Shown: positions 40,137-51,979 of the stretch, in pieces
Numbering within the stretch: position 1 is the stretch's first letter
Layout: every line of letters begins with the position of its first letter
Assembly: GCA_951802425.1 (NCBI GenBank)
Contig: OX637799.1
Location: forward strand, 2,294,001 to 2,358,000
Length of the DNA stretch: 64,000 bases
DNA from: Clavaria fumosa
Lineage: Eukaryota > Basidiomycota > Agaricomycetes > Agaricales > Clavariaceae
Reading direction: 5' to 3'
The notes under the pieces: generated by a model
What the model saw: the letters and a program-made list of their open reading frames with translations, nothing else
Databases searched by the model: none
What the model was told of the DNA's origin: nothing
Made by a program: the position numbers and the translations under genes

Positions 40137-43100
40137 CTATGCAGTGGTCTGCTCCCGTTGGTGCGAGTCGGGCCGGCTCGGGCTGAACGCGGCTGCCACA
40201 AGCGCCTCGATCTCCTTCTTATGCTTCGCCTAGCACACAAAAGAAAAAGAAAAAAGAGACGACTCATGGTTAGCCGACCACCTCGCGGACCACAGAACGC
40301 CGAAACCTCACCTTGTGGCCCGTCGCGACCGAGCTCGTCGGCTCGCGCCCTGCGTAGTATGGGTACTTGCCTCTGTGGTGCTCTGTTTGGCGGCCAGCGG
40401 TGTAGATCCGCGGGCCAGCGTACGACCACGCCCCGTTGTTCAAGGGCTCCTCCTGGAAGAAAGAGAGACAACTCGCATTAGAAGACACGAAAATCGGAAT
40501 TCTGAGGTCAACGGGGCGAGATACCGACCTGGCACCACATGAGGTCCGCGTTTGGGTAGAAGTCGAGGTGGCGTGTCACCTGCGGCACGCCCGGTTATTT
40601 CAATCCCTTCAAATGCAAATACACCTTGCGACGTACGAGGTCGTATGGGAACGGCGAGATCTGCTCAAGCCGACTGATCGCCACGTCGTTGATGCCCCGC
40701 TCTTCGCGTTCTTGCAACAATGTGTAGTACACCTGACCTGTGAACAAGAAAGAAAGAAAAAAATTGTCATGAATCGCGCTGAACCCTGCTCGAGTAACCT
40801 AAATGCGGCTGACCAGTGCATAGTATATGCCGCCGGACTCTCTCGGGCTCTACAAGCTCCGCTGGATGCGGATCAGGGAGGTAACGCTGGAAGTGCGTGT
40901 CGCCGATCATCTCCCACAAGTCGGATCGCGCCTTGGGATGCCGAAGGAGTGATTTAGAAAAGAAGATAATGAGCTAGGAGGGGCGATGCCTGTCGGTTAG
41001 TGACAAAGGGATTGAGACGCGGGGGACGGACCGGTTTCCGGAAGTCACGGTGGATTTGCCTGCGAAGAACGTGGAACTGTCTCTCGGACGTCACGACGAG
41101 ACAAGGGCTGTCACAAACACGCAATACTCACATAGTTTGCTGGGGTACTGTCGGGAACGTAAGCGCAAATACGTAGTCTGCACCGGGAACTGCAACTCAC
41201 GTGGGATATACAACTTGCATATTGCAGTCCTGATGCTGCCTCTCCATTTTCTCTGGCGTCGGGAACGCATGTGGGTGATCATCGCAAAGCTGCAAAAATC
41301 GCTCGAGACGTCCACTCGAGTGCTCCGGGCCTTGCCCATCATACCCGTGAGGCAGGTTGACAACCAAACCCGATCGTTGCAACCACTTCCGCTCCCCGGA
41401 AGCAATGAATTGGTCGATGATGCACTGCGCATTGTTCGCGAAGTCGCCAAACTGCGCTTCCCACACAGTTAGGGACTTGGGGGACACGAGAGAATATCCC
41501 AGTTCAAACCCGAGGCACCCGAATTCTGACAGGGACGAATTGCAGATGACGAAGCGGGCTTGGTTTGACCCGAGGTCGTTGAGAGGAACATACTGCTGCT
41601 CATTCTCCTGGTCGTGGATCACGGCATGACGCTGCGAGAATGTGCCGCGCTCTACATCCTGACCGGAGACGCGTACATGGATCTTCTCAAGAGCCAGGGA
41701 TCCAAAAGCGAGAGCCTCGGCTGTAGACCAATCGATGCTCTTGCCCTCCTCCACCGTCTTACCGCGCGTGGCCAAAATGCGGGCCAGATTGCGGTGCGGC
41801 GTAAAATTAGAGGGATACGAAGAGACGGCCCTTCCAATTCGTTTCAAGACCTCTTCAGTAGAACCCGTTCTACGTGTTGGAAGTGTCTCTTCAGCCAGCT
41901 GCCTGGGAGAAGGGAAACCTTCCCAAGAAGCAGATAGCCATTCATCCGTGGTGGGTTGATAACCATCTGCCGCCGCCGCCGCCGTTTCCAACATTCCCCA
42001 AACCCATTTCTTATGCTCCTCGATGTCCTTTTCTGTAAACGTTCCACGACCAACCAAAAACTTGGTGTACTGCGCGAGGACAGTCGGTTGCTTCTCAATA
42101 GCTTTATACATTCGAGGTTGCGTAAACATGGGCTGATCTGTTTCGTTATGACCATATCGCCGATAGCACACAATGTCAACGACGACGTCGCGCTTGTATT
42201 TGGCACGGTAGTCGGCAGCGAGTTGGCAAACGAAATTGACCGCTTCGGCATTATCACCGTTGACATGGAAGATGGGGGCGTCTATGGATTTGGCGATATC
42301 GGATGGGTAAGGGGTAGAACGCGCGAAGCGAGGATCTGTTGTAAAACCAATCTGGTTATTGACGATGAGGTGAACCGTGCCGCCAGTGCCGTAACAAGGG
42401 AGGTTATGGAATCCCATCGTCTCATATACGATTCCCTGGCCCGCAAATGCTGCATCACCGTGTAGAAGAACGCCCATAGCGGTGGCATGCGCAACCTCAT
42501 CGTTTTCGAAATGTTGTATCGCGCGCGTTTTTCCGAGTACCACGGGGTCCTCGGCTTCGAGATGAGAAGGATTCGCAACCAGAGACAGGGCAACTTGCCT
42601 CCCTGAAGGGGTCGGTCGCACGTAATTCGCACCAAGATGGTATTTGACGTCCCCAGCTGGACCGTCGTAGGCGCCGGAGAATTCTTTGAGAATCGCCTCT
42701 ATAGGTTTCCTGATTACATTGGCGAGCACATTCAGACGCCCTCGATGAGGCATTCCGATAGTAACGTGTTTGATGCCGTGATCCACTGAGCGATCGATGA
42801 GCGCTTTCATACCAGGGATGAGAACCTCACAGCCCTCGAGTCCAAATCTTTTCTCATTTGGATACTTGCTCGCAATGAACTTCTCAAAAGACTCTGACCA
42901 AATGAGCCTATCAAGTATCATGCGTTTTTCCTCCACGGTATAGTTCCATGGCTTGGGTATTTCCACGCGTGATCGTATCCAATCACATTGGTCTTTGTCA
43001 GGGATATGAACGTACTGGATGCCAACGGCACCACCTAGATATTGTAAGACAGAGAATAGTCCAAAAATGGCGAGAAGACGCACAATAGATGCGTTTGCAT

Positions 43101-43738
43101 AATTTGATGATTTCTCGCAGCGGTAGCGATTTCTGTTCATCTGTGGCAAAGTGCGGAAGGATACCAGGTCCTAGGGAGATCTGCTTGTCAAGATCTCGTT
43201 CGCTCAGTCCATAATGGCTGAGCTCGAGTTCAGGTGGTCTGACATCTGCAAGGTCAGCATCGAGAATACCCAGAGGATCAATTTCAGCGAGGTGGTGACC
43301 TCGCACTTGATATGCTCGAACGAGGAGTTGAACCTTACATGATGTATGTTACGTTCATTCAACGGCTCGTTAAACAGAGAAAGTATTACTCGCTTTGAGA
43401 TGGTCGTCCAGTTCTGCGCCTCCCGAGGCATGAAGAGCTGGTGCTCCGTCAGTAGGAGTTGGCAGTAATCGCGGTGGAGGCTGGAAAGCTTTATGACTGG
43501 GCAAGCCTTTGTCGAGTCCTGAAAAGTAGATGTGCCACGAGACGTGCACGGATGAAGGATCCTGCCTCCAGTGCCGATACATCTCCTCGGCATAGTAGGC
43601 ATTGGTGCCGTTGGCGAAAGGGTCATTTGGAGAAGGAGGGACTGCCGGAGTTGCGAGATGTCGGCGAGGGTATATAAGCTGGCGAGACCTGGCACATTGT
43701 GCAAGCGGGAAACGCTTCAAGATTTGTCGTGATGACAT
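40137..43738 (-). CDS. KGD1: 2-oxoglutarate dehydrogenase E1 (Kgd1), 1,011 aa
   Basis: Mitochondrial thiamine-diphosphate enzyme that decarboxylates 2-oxoglutarate and transfers the succinyl group to E2 lipoyl; TCA cycle. Ten exons in phase: 43,394-43,738, 43,084-43,333, 41,201-43,034, 41,132-41,147, 41,032-41,076, 40,814-40,973, 40,637-40,737, 40,529-40,579, 40,312-40,452, 40,137-40,229. An Arg-rich targeting peptide ([20 protein letters not shown]) precedes [21 protein letters not shown]. The core has [50 protein letters not shown] and GDNAEAV; the end has [35 protein letters not shown] and [20 protein letters not shown]. Intron 1 needs a GC-AG splice (donor GCGAGT) to keep the conserved [15 protein letters not shown]. 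Exon 4 is only 16 nt. Length matches the family. Confidence 0.95.
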
Positions 43739-43918
43739 GAGACCTCGTCAGCTGCGGTGGCACGAACGATTAAGTTGAAGAGAAATCGAGGCAACGTATA
43801 TGAGTACGTTCGACTCGTCGATGATGATGATGAGCTGGATCCCGACCCGGCAGGCCGAATGTGTCACCCACGCACGTCACGCATTGTTGAGTTCAAATTT
43901 GGAAAGGGAGGCGCTGCG
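43739..43918. promoter_or_regulatory. Shared intergenic region, KGD1 / CoA-transferase
   Basis: 180 bp separate the divergent start codons of KGD1 (43,738, minus) and the CoA-transferase (43,919, plus), so both promoters must fit here. The plus-strand frame stays open upstream to 43,757, but using that start would leave 18 bp for two promoters. A GATGATGATGAG stretch is present; no classical TATA box is evident. Confidence 0.55.
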
Positions 43919-45834
43919 ATGAAGGCGCCAACATTTTTGTCACCGATGCGACGCATGAGTTCGCGGGTTCTACGATGCTTTTTTTACCCCTATCCTTATC
44001 GCTCGCTGTCAGCGAGGGCAAGGACAATTTCGCACACTCCAATAACTCCCCACCAAACAGAGGCCAGACATAATGCTGGCATGCCACCGCCACTCCGTGA
44101 TATACAGATTCTGGACTTGACTCGCGTCTTGGCGGGTCCATTGGCTACTATGGCAAGTTGCACAGGAGTGTTGCGGTCAATTTTTAAATTGCTATCTGGC
44201 CCTCACAGTTACTTGCCGATTTGGGTGCGAATGTGATTAAGGTGGAGGAAGTCACACGGGGCGACGAGACGAGTTAAGAAATATCAAATTTGATCGCGCC
44301 TCATATTTCTCTGACACTTGGCGTTTGCTCAGGGCAATGGAGCCCACCTTCGGCACCGATCATCGAAACAGCACCCGCCGAGTGTGAGTTCATGGTACTC
44401 TCGTCCACGATGCTTGATCAACAACGACCGACAGCGCGCCAATTGCCCCCCGAATCGGCATATTTCTTGGCGTTCAATAGGAACAAGAGGTCTATCACTG
44501 TCAATTTCAGAAAGCCTCAAGGGCTCGAAATTATCCAAAAGTTAATAACAAAATCCGACGTCCTTGTAGAGAACTTCGTTCCTGGAAAACTCGACGCCAT
44601 GGGCCTCGGTTGGAAAGATTGCAAAACGATCAATCCTCGTCTCATTTATGCGTCCCTCTCTGGTAACCTGTTTCCTTATCTACCGATTTGACCCTTAACT
44701 CCAGCCAGGTTATGGGCAGACGGGTCCTTATCGACAAAGGCCAGGGTATGATGTAATTATTGAGGGCGAGGCGGGACTAATGCATATGTCAGTACCTTCA
44801 GCGACTTAGCATCTTTTCTGATATTCGTGATTATAGCACTGGAGAGCCTGATCGACCTCCATCCAAGGTAGGCGTTGCCGCCACAGATCTCGCAACTGGA
44901 CTGTACATGCATGGCGCTATCATGGCAGCAATCATCTCTCGACAGCAGACAGGGCAAGGCGTCTGGATCGACTGTAGCCTCTTCGAGTCTCAAGTGCGTA
45001 TTCTGAATCGAGAGTAGCTGACCTGTGGCTGAACTGCTGTCAGGTTGCAGGGCTGGCTAACATTGCCTCAAACTATCTTATTGCTGGACAGGAGGCCTCT
45101 AGATATGGCACAGCTCATCCTTCAATTGTTCCTTACCAGGTTTTCCCCTGCAAAGACAGTTTCATTATGGTTGGCGCTGGTAACGATAGACAGGCGCGCA
45201 CACACGTTCAACTTCTTTCGCACACTGTGGTTTACTGGATCTCAGTTCGCAACACTTGTGCGATGTATACTCATGCGGCCAGAACTCGCCTATGATCCCA
45301 AATTCGCTACCAATGCTGCCCGCGTTGCTAACCGCGTTGAACTCGTCGAAATCATCTCTGACACACTTAGAAAGCGTGACCGCGATGACTGGCTTGCTAG
45401 ATTCGAAGGTATCGGGTGAGTTCACCGGAATCATCCCGCCGCCGCATCCACTCGCCTTAACCGCCAGACAGGATTCCGTTCGGGCCCATCAACAACATCA
45501 AGCAAACGTTCGAGCATCCGCAGGCAATCGCTAGGGGTGTCACAGTCGAAGTAGACGTAAGTGCAGCGAGAGGCGATTAATTGCAGTTTACTGACCCTCT
45601 TGTAAATAAGCATCCTCGTGCTGGTAAGATCAAACTGGCAGCCCCAGCCGTCATGTATAATGGAAAGAAAATGCCTGTGACTCGACCACCTCCATGGTTT
45701 TCCGAACATACCAATGAGGTGACATTTGTCCCTTCCACTATTGAGTTGACCTTTTGCTGATTGGCCAGGTGATGGCTGAGTTGGGCTATTCCCCCGAAGA
45801 GGTCGAACTTTTGCGACGCGACGGCGTCGTTTGA
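43919..45834 (+). CDS. Class III CoA-transferase (CaiB/BaiF), SUGCT-like, 463 aa
   Basis: Probable mitochondrial CoA-transferase, most like succinyl-CoA:glutarate CoA-transferase. Eleven exons in phase: 43,919-44,152, 44,209-44,272, 44,333-44,383, 44,435-44,662, 44,709-44,787, 44,837-44,993, 45,044-45,193, 45,246-45,415, 45,472-45,556, 45,611-45,718, 45,769-45,834. The Arg-rich leader ([20 protein letters not shown]) looks like a mitochondrial presequence; ATG 43,946 is an alternative start. Family motifs: [81 protein letters not shown] and [15 protein letters not shown]. The catalytic Asp is expected in the VIIEGE..-to-ATDLATG region (TDLATG). Intron 1 is GC-AG (GCAAGT donor). Intron 7 is either GC-AG at 45,194-45,245 or a shorter GT-AG intron starting 12 nt later. 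Substrate is inferred from similarity and context. Confidence 0.82.
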
Positions 45835-46032
45835 TGGAAATTGATGTTTGTCACATATAGACGAGTCACGGGCAGATATACACGTTCCGTATATTTTTCT
45901 TGAAAGGGGTATGCTGGGTACATAGACATGGATGAACCAACGTTTAATGTTCATAAAACTAGCCAGATAAGTTCAAAGTGCAACAGGTATGAATTATGAG
46001 TCGTGGTATGGCTCGTGGATATACATTACTAT

Positions 46033-49000
46033 TCAAACGGCACAATTGATCTTCTTTTCATTGAAAAATGCTCCCAAACTCCTCACAGCTTGACCAAAGG
46101 TCTGAGCTACTTCTTTTCTATCACCGATCCAACTCGGGAGCTTGCTTAGAACGGACGGCGAGGCATATCGTTTATCGAGCAAGACTAGAGCAGCCCAATC
46201 ACCCTTATGTCGGATTGCTCGACCTGTCCAAATATATGATTAGACCTCTATCAATAAAGGAATAGAACAGAAAGCACCAATGGACTGATTTACGGCACTC
46301 ATGCACATATTTTGATACAGAGCGGAACCTGCATCCTTTCCTCCCGTTTTGGTACCAGAATGGAGTCGGTTAACATACTTCATGCGCTCCTGGAGTTCAG
46401 GAGAATTCATATTGGCATACGGCAGACCAACAACCACCACAGCTCGCGCAAGATCGTCCGCAAAATTCAACCCTTCTGAAAGCTTTGCGCCTGTGACGGC
46501 CAAAAGCAGCGCTCCAGTTTGTCCTTCGCTGTCTGGAGGAACCTTTGGACCATGTCAGTGTGTGTCAAACAAAATCACAAGGATTATAAGACATACAGAT
46601 CCTGAGGCATGCGCTGCGTACTCACGTAACACAGCTTCTACAGTTTCACTCTTTTCTGGTTCAAGCAATACCTTGAAGCGAGTTGTGAATGCATAAGTGA
46701 TAAAGCATAATCCCTGACAAACCTTTTTTCTAGTGGAAAATTTCGAGAGCATTGAGTTTGCTTCCCATGCCCCGGTTGCGATCTTCAGGAAGCCATATGA
46801 TGGAAAGAAAACCACCATTCCTCTCGGCACGATTCTGGAGAGGTTTAATATTGTTTGGCCTAAGTCTTCAATCTGGGAGTGTCAGAATAATTTTTGTGCG
46901 AGCTAGGGTCCGCATACCAGAGCCTTGTTCTCGCGCTGGGAATGATTAAATAGAAAATCTTGACCACGAGGACCCTGACAAAGTATAAGGGTTCGAAGAT
47001 TTGACACAGGAATGATGTGGCCGCAGGAGAAGGTTGTGAGTCTGTCAGAGGGTAGGTATCCGAAGAGTTGTGAGATGATGTCTGACATCTGTCGGTGACA
47101 GAGGGTCAGAACAAGCCGTCCTATCACAGGAAATTGAGAAACCTACAGGGGACATAGTCCCACCGGCAAGAATCACAGAACGCGCGGAATCAATAATCTC
47201 CTGAAACGAGGTTGAGGGGTTCAAGAGCTGATACTTGATCTCCCCTTGATCGTCGGCGGGATTTTCTGAGCCAGTGATAATTACTCGACCATCTTAGTGA
47301 GACATGAGATAAAATGCGAGAGGACAAGAGCATTTCGTAACAAACCATCTGCCGGTGTACTCACCGCTAACAAGAAAGATTCTACAAGATGTAATGCAGA
47401 AACAGATTGATACTTATTCGTTGTAGAAGTCAACATGCCTGACGCGAAAGATGATTTGACCGTGCGTATGACATAGAATATCCATGCTAGCTTACTATCA
47501 GCAGCAGCCTTTCGAGCGATATTATCACAATAACCAGCGACCCTCCTTGCAATCTAGGGCATTCGTGGTAAGTAAGGGTGGGATGAAACAGTAGAGCAGA
47601 CAATTGACCTTCGAGGTTTGTAGATATGATTGGATCTCAAGCAGATTGATTCCCTCCACAGGTCTTCCCAGGCGGTGAACTAGCTCTGAGACGGACATGA
47701 CTTCCTGCCGTCGCGTGGAAGGGGTCCGGGGACCCTTCGCCTCCTCTACCCAACATGTCGTGTACTTCTTCAGAGCAGCTAGAAAAGCTATTAGACGCTT
47801 GAGGTGCAGCATGTGTTGTGGTGAGAGCCGGGTGCGAAATTTCGCCACGTAAGCAGATATTTGCTCAAGCGAGTGTCGAATAGCTGAGAAAGGTAGGCAT
47901 ACACTTGAAAGCGAGAGGAGGGTCGACACGAGATCTTGGAGTATTCGTTAGCACTAAACATGAGTGCGAGCAGCAGAGTAACTGACTGTGAGCTTCGTCA
48001 ATGATCACAACATGGTTCTTCACGTCTATCCCGAGAGCCTCCCTCGCATTCCGTAGCAAGAGGAGATTGTAAGGTAGGATTACGAGCTGTCACAAAAGTT
48101 GTCAACGACCATATGTAGTGCATTAAGTCAAACGCTGTCACACTTCTGCTTGTGGAATAGCTCTCCGAGAGCCAAAATATGGGCAAATATTAGATACGCG
48201 ACCCGCAGTAGCGAGATCTTCTATGTCTTTAGGAGATGCCTGATGTCCCATCAACAAGAGGTCAGTAGTTGCAGGATAAAGAATGTACCAGAATCTGATC
48301 CCTGAAATCAAACATGCGGGCCTCATCTCCAGGTGCAGGCAAATGCGGGCACTTCGTTTCTTGTTTCCCTTGAATTGAGAGACAGCGCTTCAGACGATGT
48401 CAACATGGACACTGCACAAAGTATAACCTTCTAGGAGCTCACGACATCCATCGTCAAAGTCCTTCCTGCTGGCTCTCAATTTGTCGTTGATACAGAGCTT
48501 ATTTCGCGAGCCCAAGGAGACGGTACGAGTGGCTATCGACAGCTCGTCTTCTTCGGTAGCAGTGTCAGCTGCCTGCGGGACAACTGGATTCACAGTATCT
48601 GCGTCAATGCGTGTAAGTAAAACCGGAAATTTTAACCGCCGAAGCTCCGGTATGATTTGGGTCAGTTGAGAATGGGTGCGAGACGCATAGTACACTTTGA
48701 TGCAAGTGGGATCCTGGTCGGTACCTATTGAAGGCGCAGTGGGACGCTGCAAACTGTGCTTGGGCTGTCAAAATGGAACGTATAGCATCGTCAGGGTGCA
48801 AACAACTCGCACCTCTGCATCAAAGCGCGTACATTGGGCGAGATGTTATCATCTTCGCCCAAATTCGTCCCTTCTGGAAGGAAGACACTTTCGTCTCCCC
48901 CTAGCTCGGTACGCGTCTCGTGCACTCTCTGTAATTATGTGGGATTGAAATAGACGAAAAATAACACGTGTTTGGCGAACCCGCTTTTTGGTATCCCTAG

Positions 49001-49475
49001 CCATGGATGTCTTCCTCATCGCAGCCTCACGCCTTCGAGCTGCCGTGAGGCGAGCAGAGTATACTTCTTCTTCCGCATCAAGTTCACGTCTCCGACGTGC
49101 AAGAGACTGAGCCAAAACCCAATCCACTGATATAGTAGCTAAGTCAGTGTCACACCTTGAAGGCCAAAGAGATCATGCACCATTCTCGGAATGTGATACG
49201 CTCAGATGTGCTTTCCGAGCGCGATTATTCTCATCTGCGAGCCAGGAGAGGCTGGCACAAAGAAGACTCAAAGTTTTTCCCTGCTGGTCAATCAACTATA
49301 TACTAATCTAGTTGAAATGAAAGCGACGTACAGTGCCCGTAGGACTTTCAACGATGGTAACTTTCCTCTGCTCGATAGTGGCATAGAGATGGCGCATGAG
49401 CTGGAGTTGAATGTCGTAAGGTGGGTCGTAGGGAAAGGCTGGAAAAGAGTCCGGGGTAGGCAAATTAAGCTCCAT
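46033..49475 (-). CDS. CHL1: Chl1/DDX11 Fe-S DNA helicase, 860 aa
   Basis: XPD-family 5'-3' DNA helicase needed for sister-chromatid cohesion. Seventeen exons join in phase: 49,332-49,475, 49,181-49,280, 48,981-49,126, 48,813-48,928, 48,428-48,753, 48,289-48,368, 48,144-48,239, 47,987-48,086, 47,609-47,934, 47,496-47,553, 47,346-47,438, 47,147-47,292, 46,918-47,088, 46,723-46,872, 46,597-46,671, 46,278-46,542, 46,033-46,223. Walker A PTGTGKT (about 45-51) straddles intron 1. The Fe-S domain cysteines sit in [21 protein letters not shown] and NICPYFG; box II is IIDEAHN. C-terminal motifs are [56 protein letters not shown] and [11 protein letters not shown]. All 16 introns are GT-AG. Length equals that of yeast Chl1 (861 aa). 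Confidence 0.93.
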
Positions 49476-49850
49476 CGCTTTTATCAAGACAACAAGCAAG
49501 AGATTGAGATGCAAGACGCGAGACGCGCGAGAGAGCCGTGGGTGGCTATGCCCATAATTGTCACGTGCCAGACATGCCCCAAGAAGCTCAGTGACGTCAC
49601 ATCCAATCACAAGAATAAAATGATCCAGTGTCACAATTTGCATGTACTGAATGAAAACTTCATGCCTGCGAATAAACGCACATATAAATAGAAGTACAGT
49701 ACAGTATAGATGATCAGCGACAGAAGAAACAAGACACCCTTCATGGCGTGCTCCTCTCGTTGCTTCTGTCATTCATGGTCATTTGTGCAACCAGATATGA
49801 GCACGAAAACCCACGTACCGTGTCATTTGAAGCTCCAGGTCATTATTCCA
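49476..49850. other. Between CHL1 start and YPD1 stop
   Basis: No gene seen. Presumably the CHL1 promoter and the YPD1 3' flank. A plus-strand frame through here (to 49,691) overlaps CHL1 antisense and has no motif. Confidence 0.4.
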
Positions 49851-50590
49851 TCATAAAGCGGCAACTTTGGGTGGTGGTGGAACTTCTTTATTATACCATC
49901 TCTGCAACTCTGCCTCCGCCGTTTCATACTCATCTTTGGCTTGAACGAGAAGCAACCGTATCTTCTCCAACGCATCCTCAGCGGATACGATCCCTCTAGA
50001 ATCGTGTAGTTGGCCGTAGTGTTGAATCTTTTCGCACGTTGATTGCAATTTCCACACTCCTAATGCCGCAGAAGAGCCTTTCAAGAAATGACCGAATGAT
50101 GACAAGCCTTCGAGGTCGGATCTTTCTCTGCATTTGATGTGAGATACTATGGCGCTAAAGCCACGTGGAGGGGAGACGTACAGTGCCTCGTCCATCTTTT
50201 TAAACGTGTCCACAGCCTGAGCGAAGAAGGCGAAAGTCATACTCCGGGAGAATTCACGCTGGTCATCGCCCTCGTCCAAGTCCAGTATCTGCGAGAATAT
50301 TTCAAAGTCGATTATAGTGGGGTCCACTGACTTGAGATGACCGTGGCGTAAGTCACGGATAACAATCGAGAGGCACAAGCGTAATGCAGTACCGTATTTC
50401 CTGGAGGATCGACCTTTAGTGAAGCCCATTTCTCGTCTACAGTAGAAACGGGGGCTGCCTTGGGCGTGTTCTCGTCTTCGGACCCGGATTGAGATGGGCT
50501 CGGTGGTGAAGGCGAGGGAGCTTTTTCAGCTCCAAGGACTTCCGAGCTTACAATGGGAGGAGAGTCACTGCCAGAAGAATCTGAAGTCAT
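49851..50590 (-). CDS. YPD1: Histidine phosphotransfer protein, Ypd1-like, 207 aa
   Basis: Phosphorelay intermediate carrying phosphate from hybrid histidine kinases to response regulators (Ssk1, Skn7 in yeast), cytoplasm and nucleus. Three exons: 50,393-50,590, 50,182-50,330, 49,851-50,127. The acidic, Ser/Pro-rich N-terminus (~65 residues) is followed by a four-helix HPt domain: IIDFEIFSQILDLDEGDDQ, FAQAVDTFKKMDEAL, then LSSFGHFLKGSSAALG with the phospho-accepting His at about residue 129, and a C-terminal helix rich in Glu (AKDEYETAEAELQRWY). The second donor (CT|GTACGT) was selected because it keeps EALERSDLEGLSSFGHFLKG in phase. The long N-terminal tail is absent from yeast Ypd1 (167 aa). 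Confidence 0.92.
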
Positions 50591-51120
50591 AAGAGAGCCA
50601 GGTATCACGAAGGACAAGAGGTGAGGGAAGAAGGGGAAACGGAGGTGATTATCGTCAAACGGGATCGGATTACCGGACAGAGGTCACTGGCTGTACGGCT
50701 CTCGCGATGATCTCAGCTTTAGGCGAAGACGCCTAGAATTGTCACAAACAAATTCTGTGTCATTTGTTCTAGTTTGGTATAAAAAAACTCTAGAACGCTC
50801 CAATTCTTCTAAAGGTTATAATAGCGGACCTGAAGCTCAACCCAACATCTTTCGCCAAGCTTGGCTGACGTAATATCTCAGTGATCCTAACTCAACGTTC
50901 CTGTATAATCTTTGTATATATAAAAAGTTAGCTTCACAGACCGTCTAAGGCTAATAACATGGTAAGTACCTCGCCTTGCACTCACCACATGCGACATTCA
51001 GCGCTAAGCAAGAACTTTGTGTCGTTAGGGGATCTTATCAGGCACACCAGTATTTTGTGGCTCCGCTCAAAATATGCGTGATTCCTTTCGGGACTCCGCT
51101 GCATTTTCCTTACATGAGTG
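50591..51120. other. Divergent intergenic region YPD1 / DPB3-like
   Basis: 530 bp between divergent start codons. No coding seen. AT-rich near 50,750-50,960 with TATATATAAAAAG at about 50,914-50,926, a possible core promoter for the plus-strand gene. Confidence 0.4.
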
Positions 51121-51870
51121 ATGACTGACTCGCAAGTCTCTGTTGAAGACGCGCCAGTAACAGCGGCGGAGCCGTCCGTTTCTAATGACCCTGTACCAAT
51201 AACCATCAAGGAGACGGAAGTTGATGGCGATAATGAACAGACACCGCACACCTTCAAAGCGAGGAAGGAACTTCTCAACTTAATGCGGGAGCCTGGAAAA
51301 TCATTACTGCCATTTGCTAGAGTGCAAAAGGTCATCAAAGCGGATAAGGTGTGCCCCTTTTACATTGGTCGTTCTGTGGACCTTGTTGACGATCGTTGTG
51401 CAGGATATCCCCATCGTTGCCAAAGAAGCTGTCTTCCTCATATCGTTGGCTACCGAAGAATTCATCACCCGAATCGCAGCGGCGAGCCAGAAAGTGGCGT
51501 CGCGAGAAAAACGTTCGACCGTTCAGCATAAAGATCTAGGCACGCGTTTCATCACTTTCAGGCAAGATCACATCCCTAATAATTGTTCCACAGCCATCGT
51601 TGTCCGCAAAGTCGACGAGTTCGTATTCCTCGAGGGCAAGTCACACATTGACCACCATTATCAGGTTTCTGACTCTTTTGCGCAGAGCTTATGCCTTGGT
51701 TATCAACCGCAGTGGTTGCTCAGCGTAAAACCAAGACAACCAATGAAAACGTGCAAGAAAGTGCCCCTACCATGCTGGACAAATACACGGCTATGCCGTC
51801 CAAGACGGCGAACGGCGATTCTCAAGTGACTGACGTCGCTAGCGATGATGAAATTGAGGCCGACGAATAG
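51121..51870 (+). CDS. Histone-fold protein, Dpb3/POLE4-like, 196 aa
   Basis: Probable small histone-fold subunit of DNA polymerase epsilon (Dpb3/POLE4) or of a CHRAC-type remodeller. Four exons in phase: 51,121-51,348, 51,404-51,539, 51,594-51,635, 51,686-51,870. After an acidic leader, the NF-YC/H2A-like fold reads LLPFARVQKVIKADK, DIPIVAKEAVFLISLATEEF, REKRSTVQHKDL, and DEFVFLEELMPW, the order and spacing of this family. The C-terminal ~55 residues are polar and end acidic (SDDEIEADE). Intron 3 has a GC donor (GAGG then GCAAGT). Intron 2 is either GC-AG at 51,540-51,593 or GT-AG starting 8 nt later; the GC form best keeps the DLAIVVRKVDEF spacing. DPB3 versus CHRAC-type cannot be settled from the fold alone. 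Confidence 0.85.
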
Positions 51871-51979
51871 TTCTCTCTCATCCTTGAGGCGATGGCTTGA
51901 TCGCCAGGCTTGGAGCTTCACGTGCACTACAGGTTGGTAAAACATGTGCAAAAGCTTCTAGATCACAAACACATCGAAA

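Noticed and set aside
43757..43918. Upstream extension of the CoA-transferase to 43,757
   Set aside because: It would leave 18 bp between two divergent genes. The added residues are not transit-peptide-like, whereas the sequence after 43,919/43,946 is.
45194..45233. GT-AG alternative for CoA-transferase intron 7
   Set aside because: A donor 12 nt downstream would give a ~40-nt intron and insert four residues (ARTH) into a conserved stretch. Kept as an alternative, not the main model.
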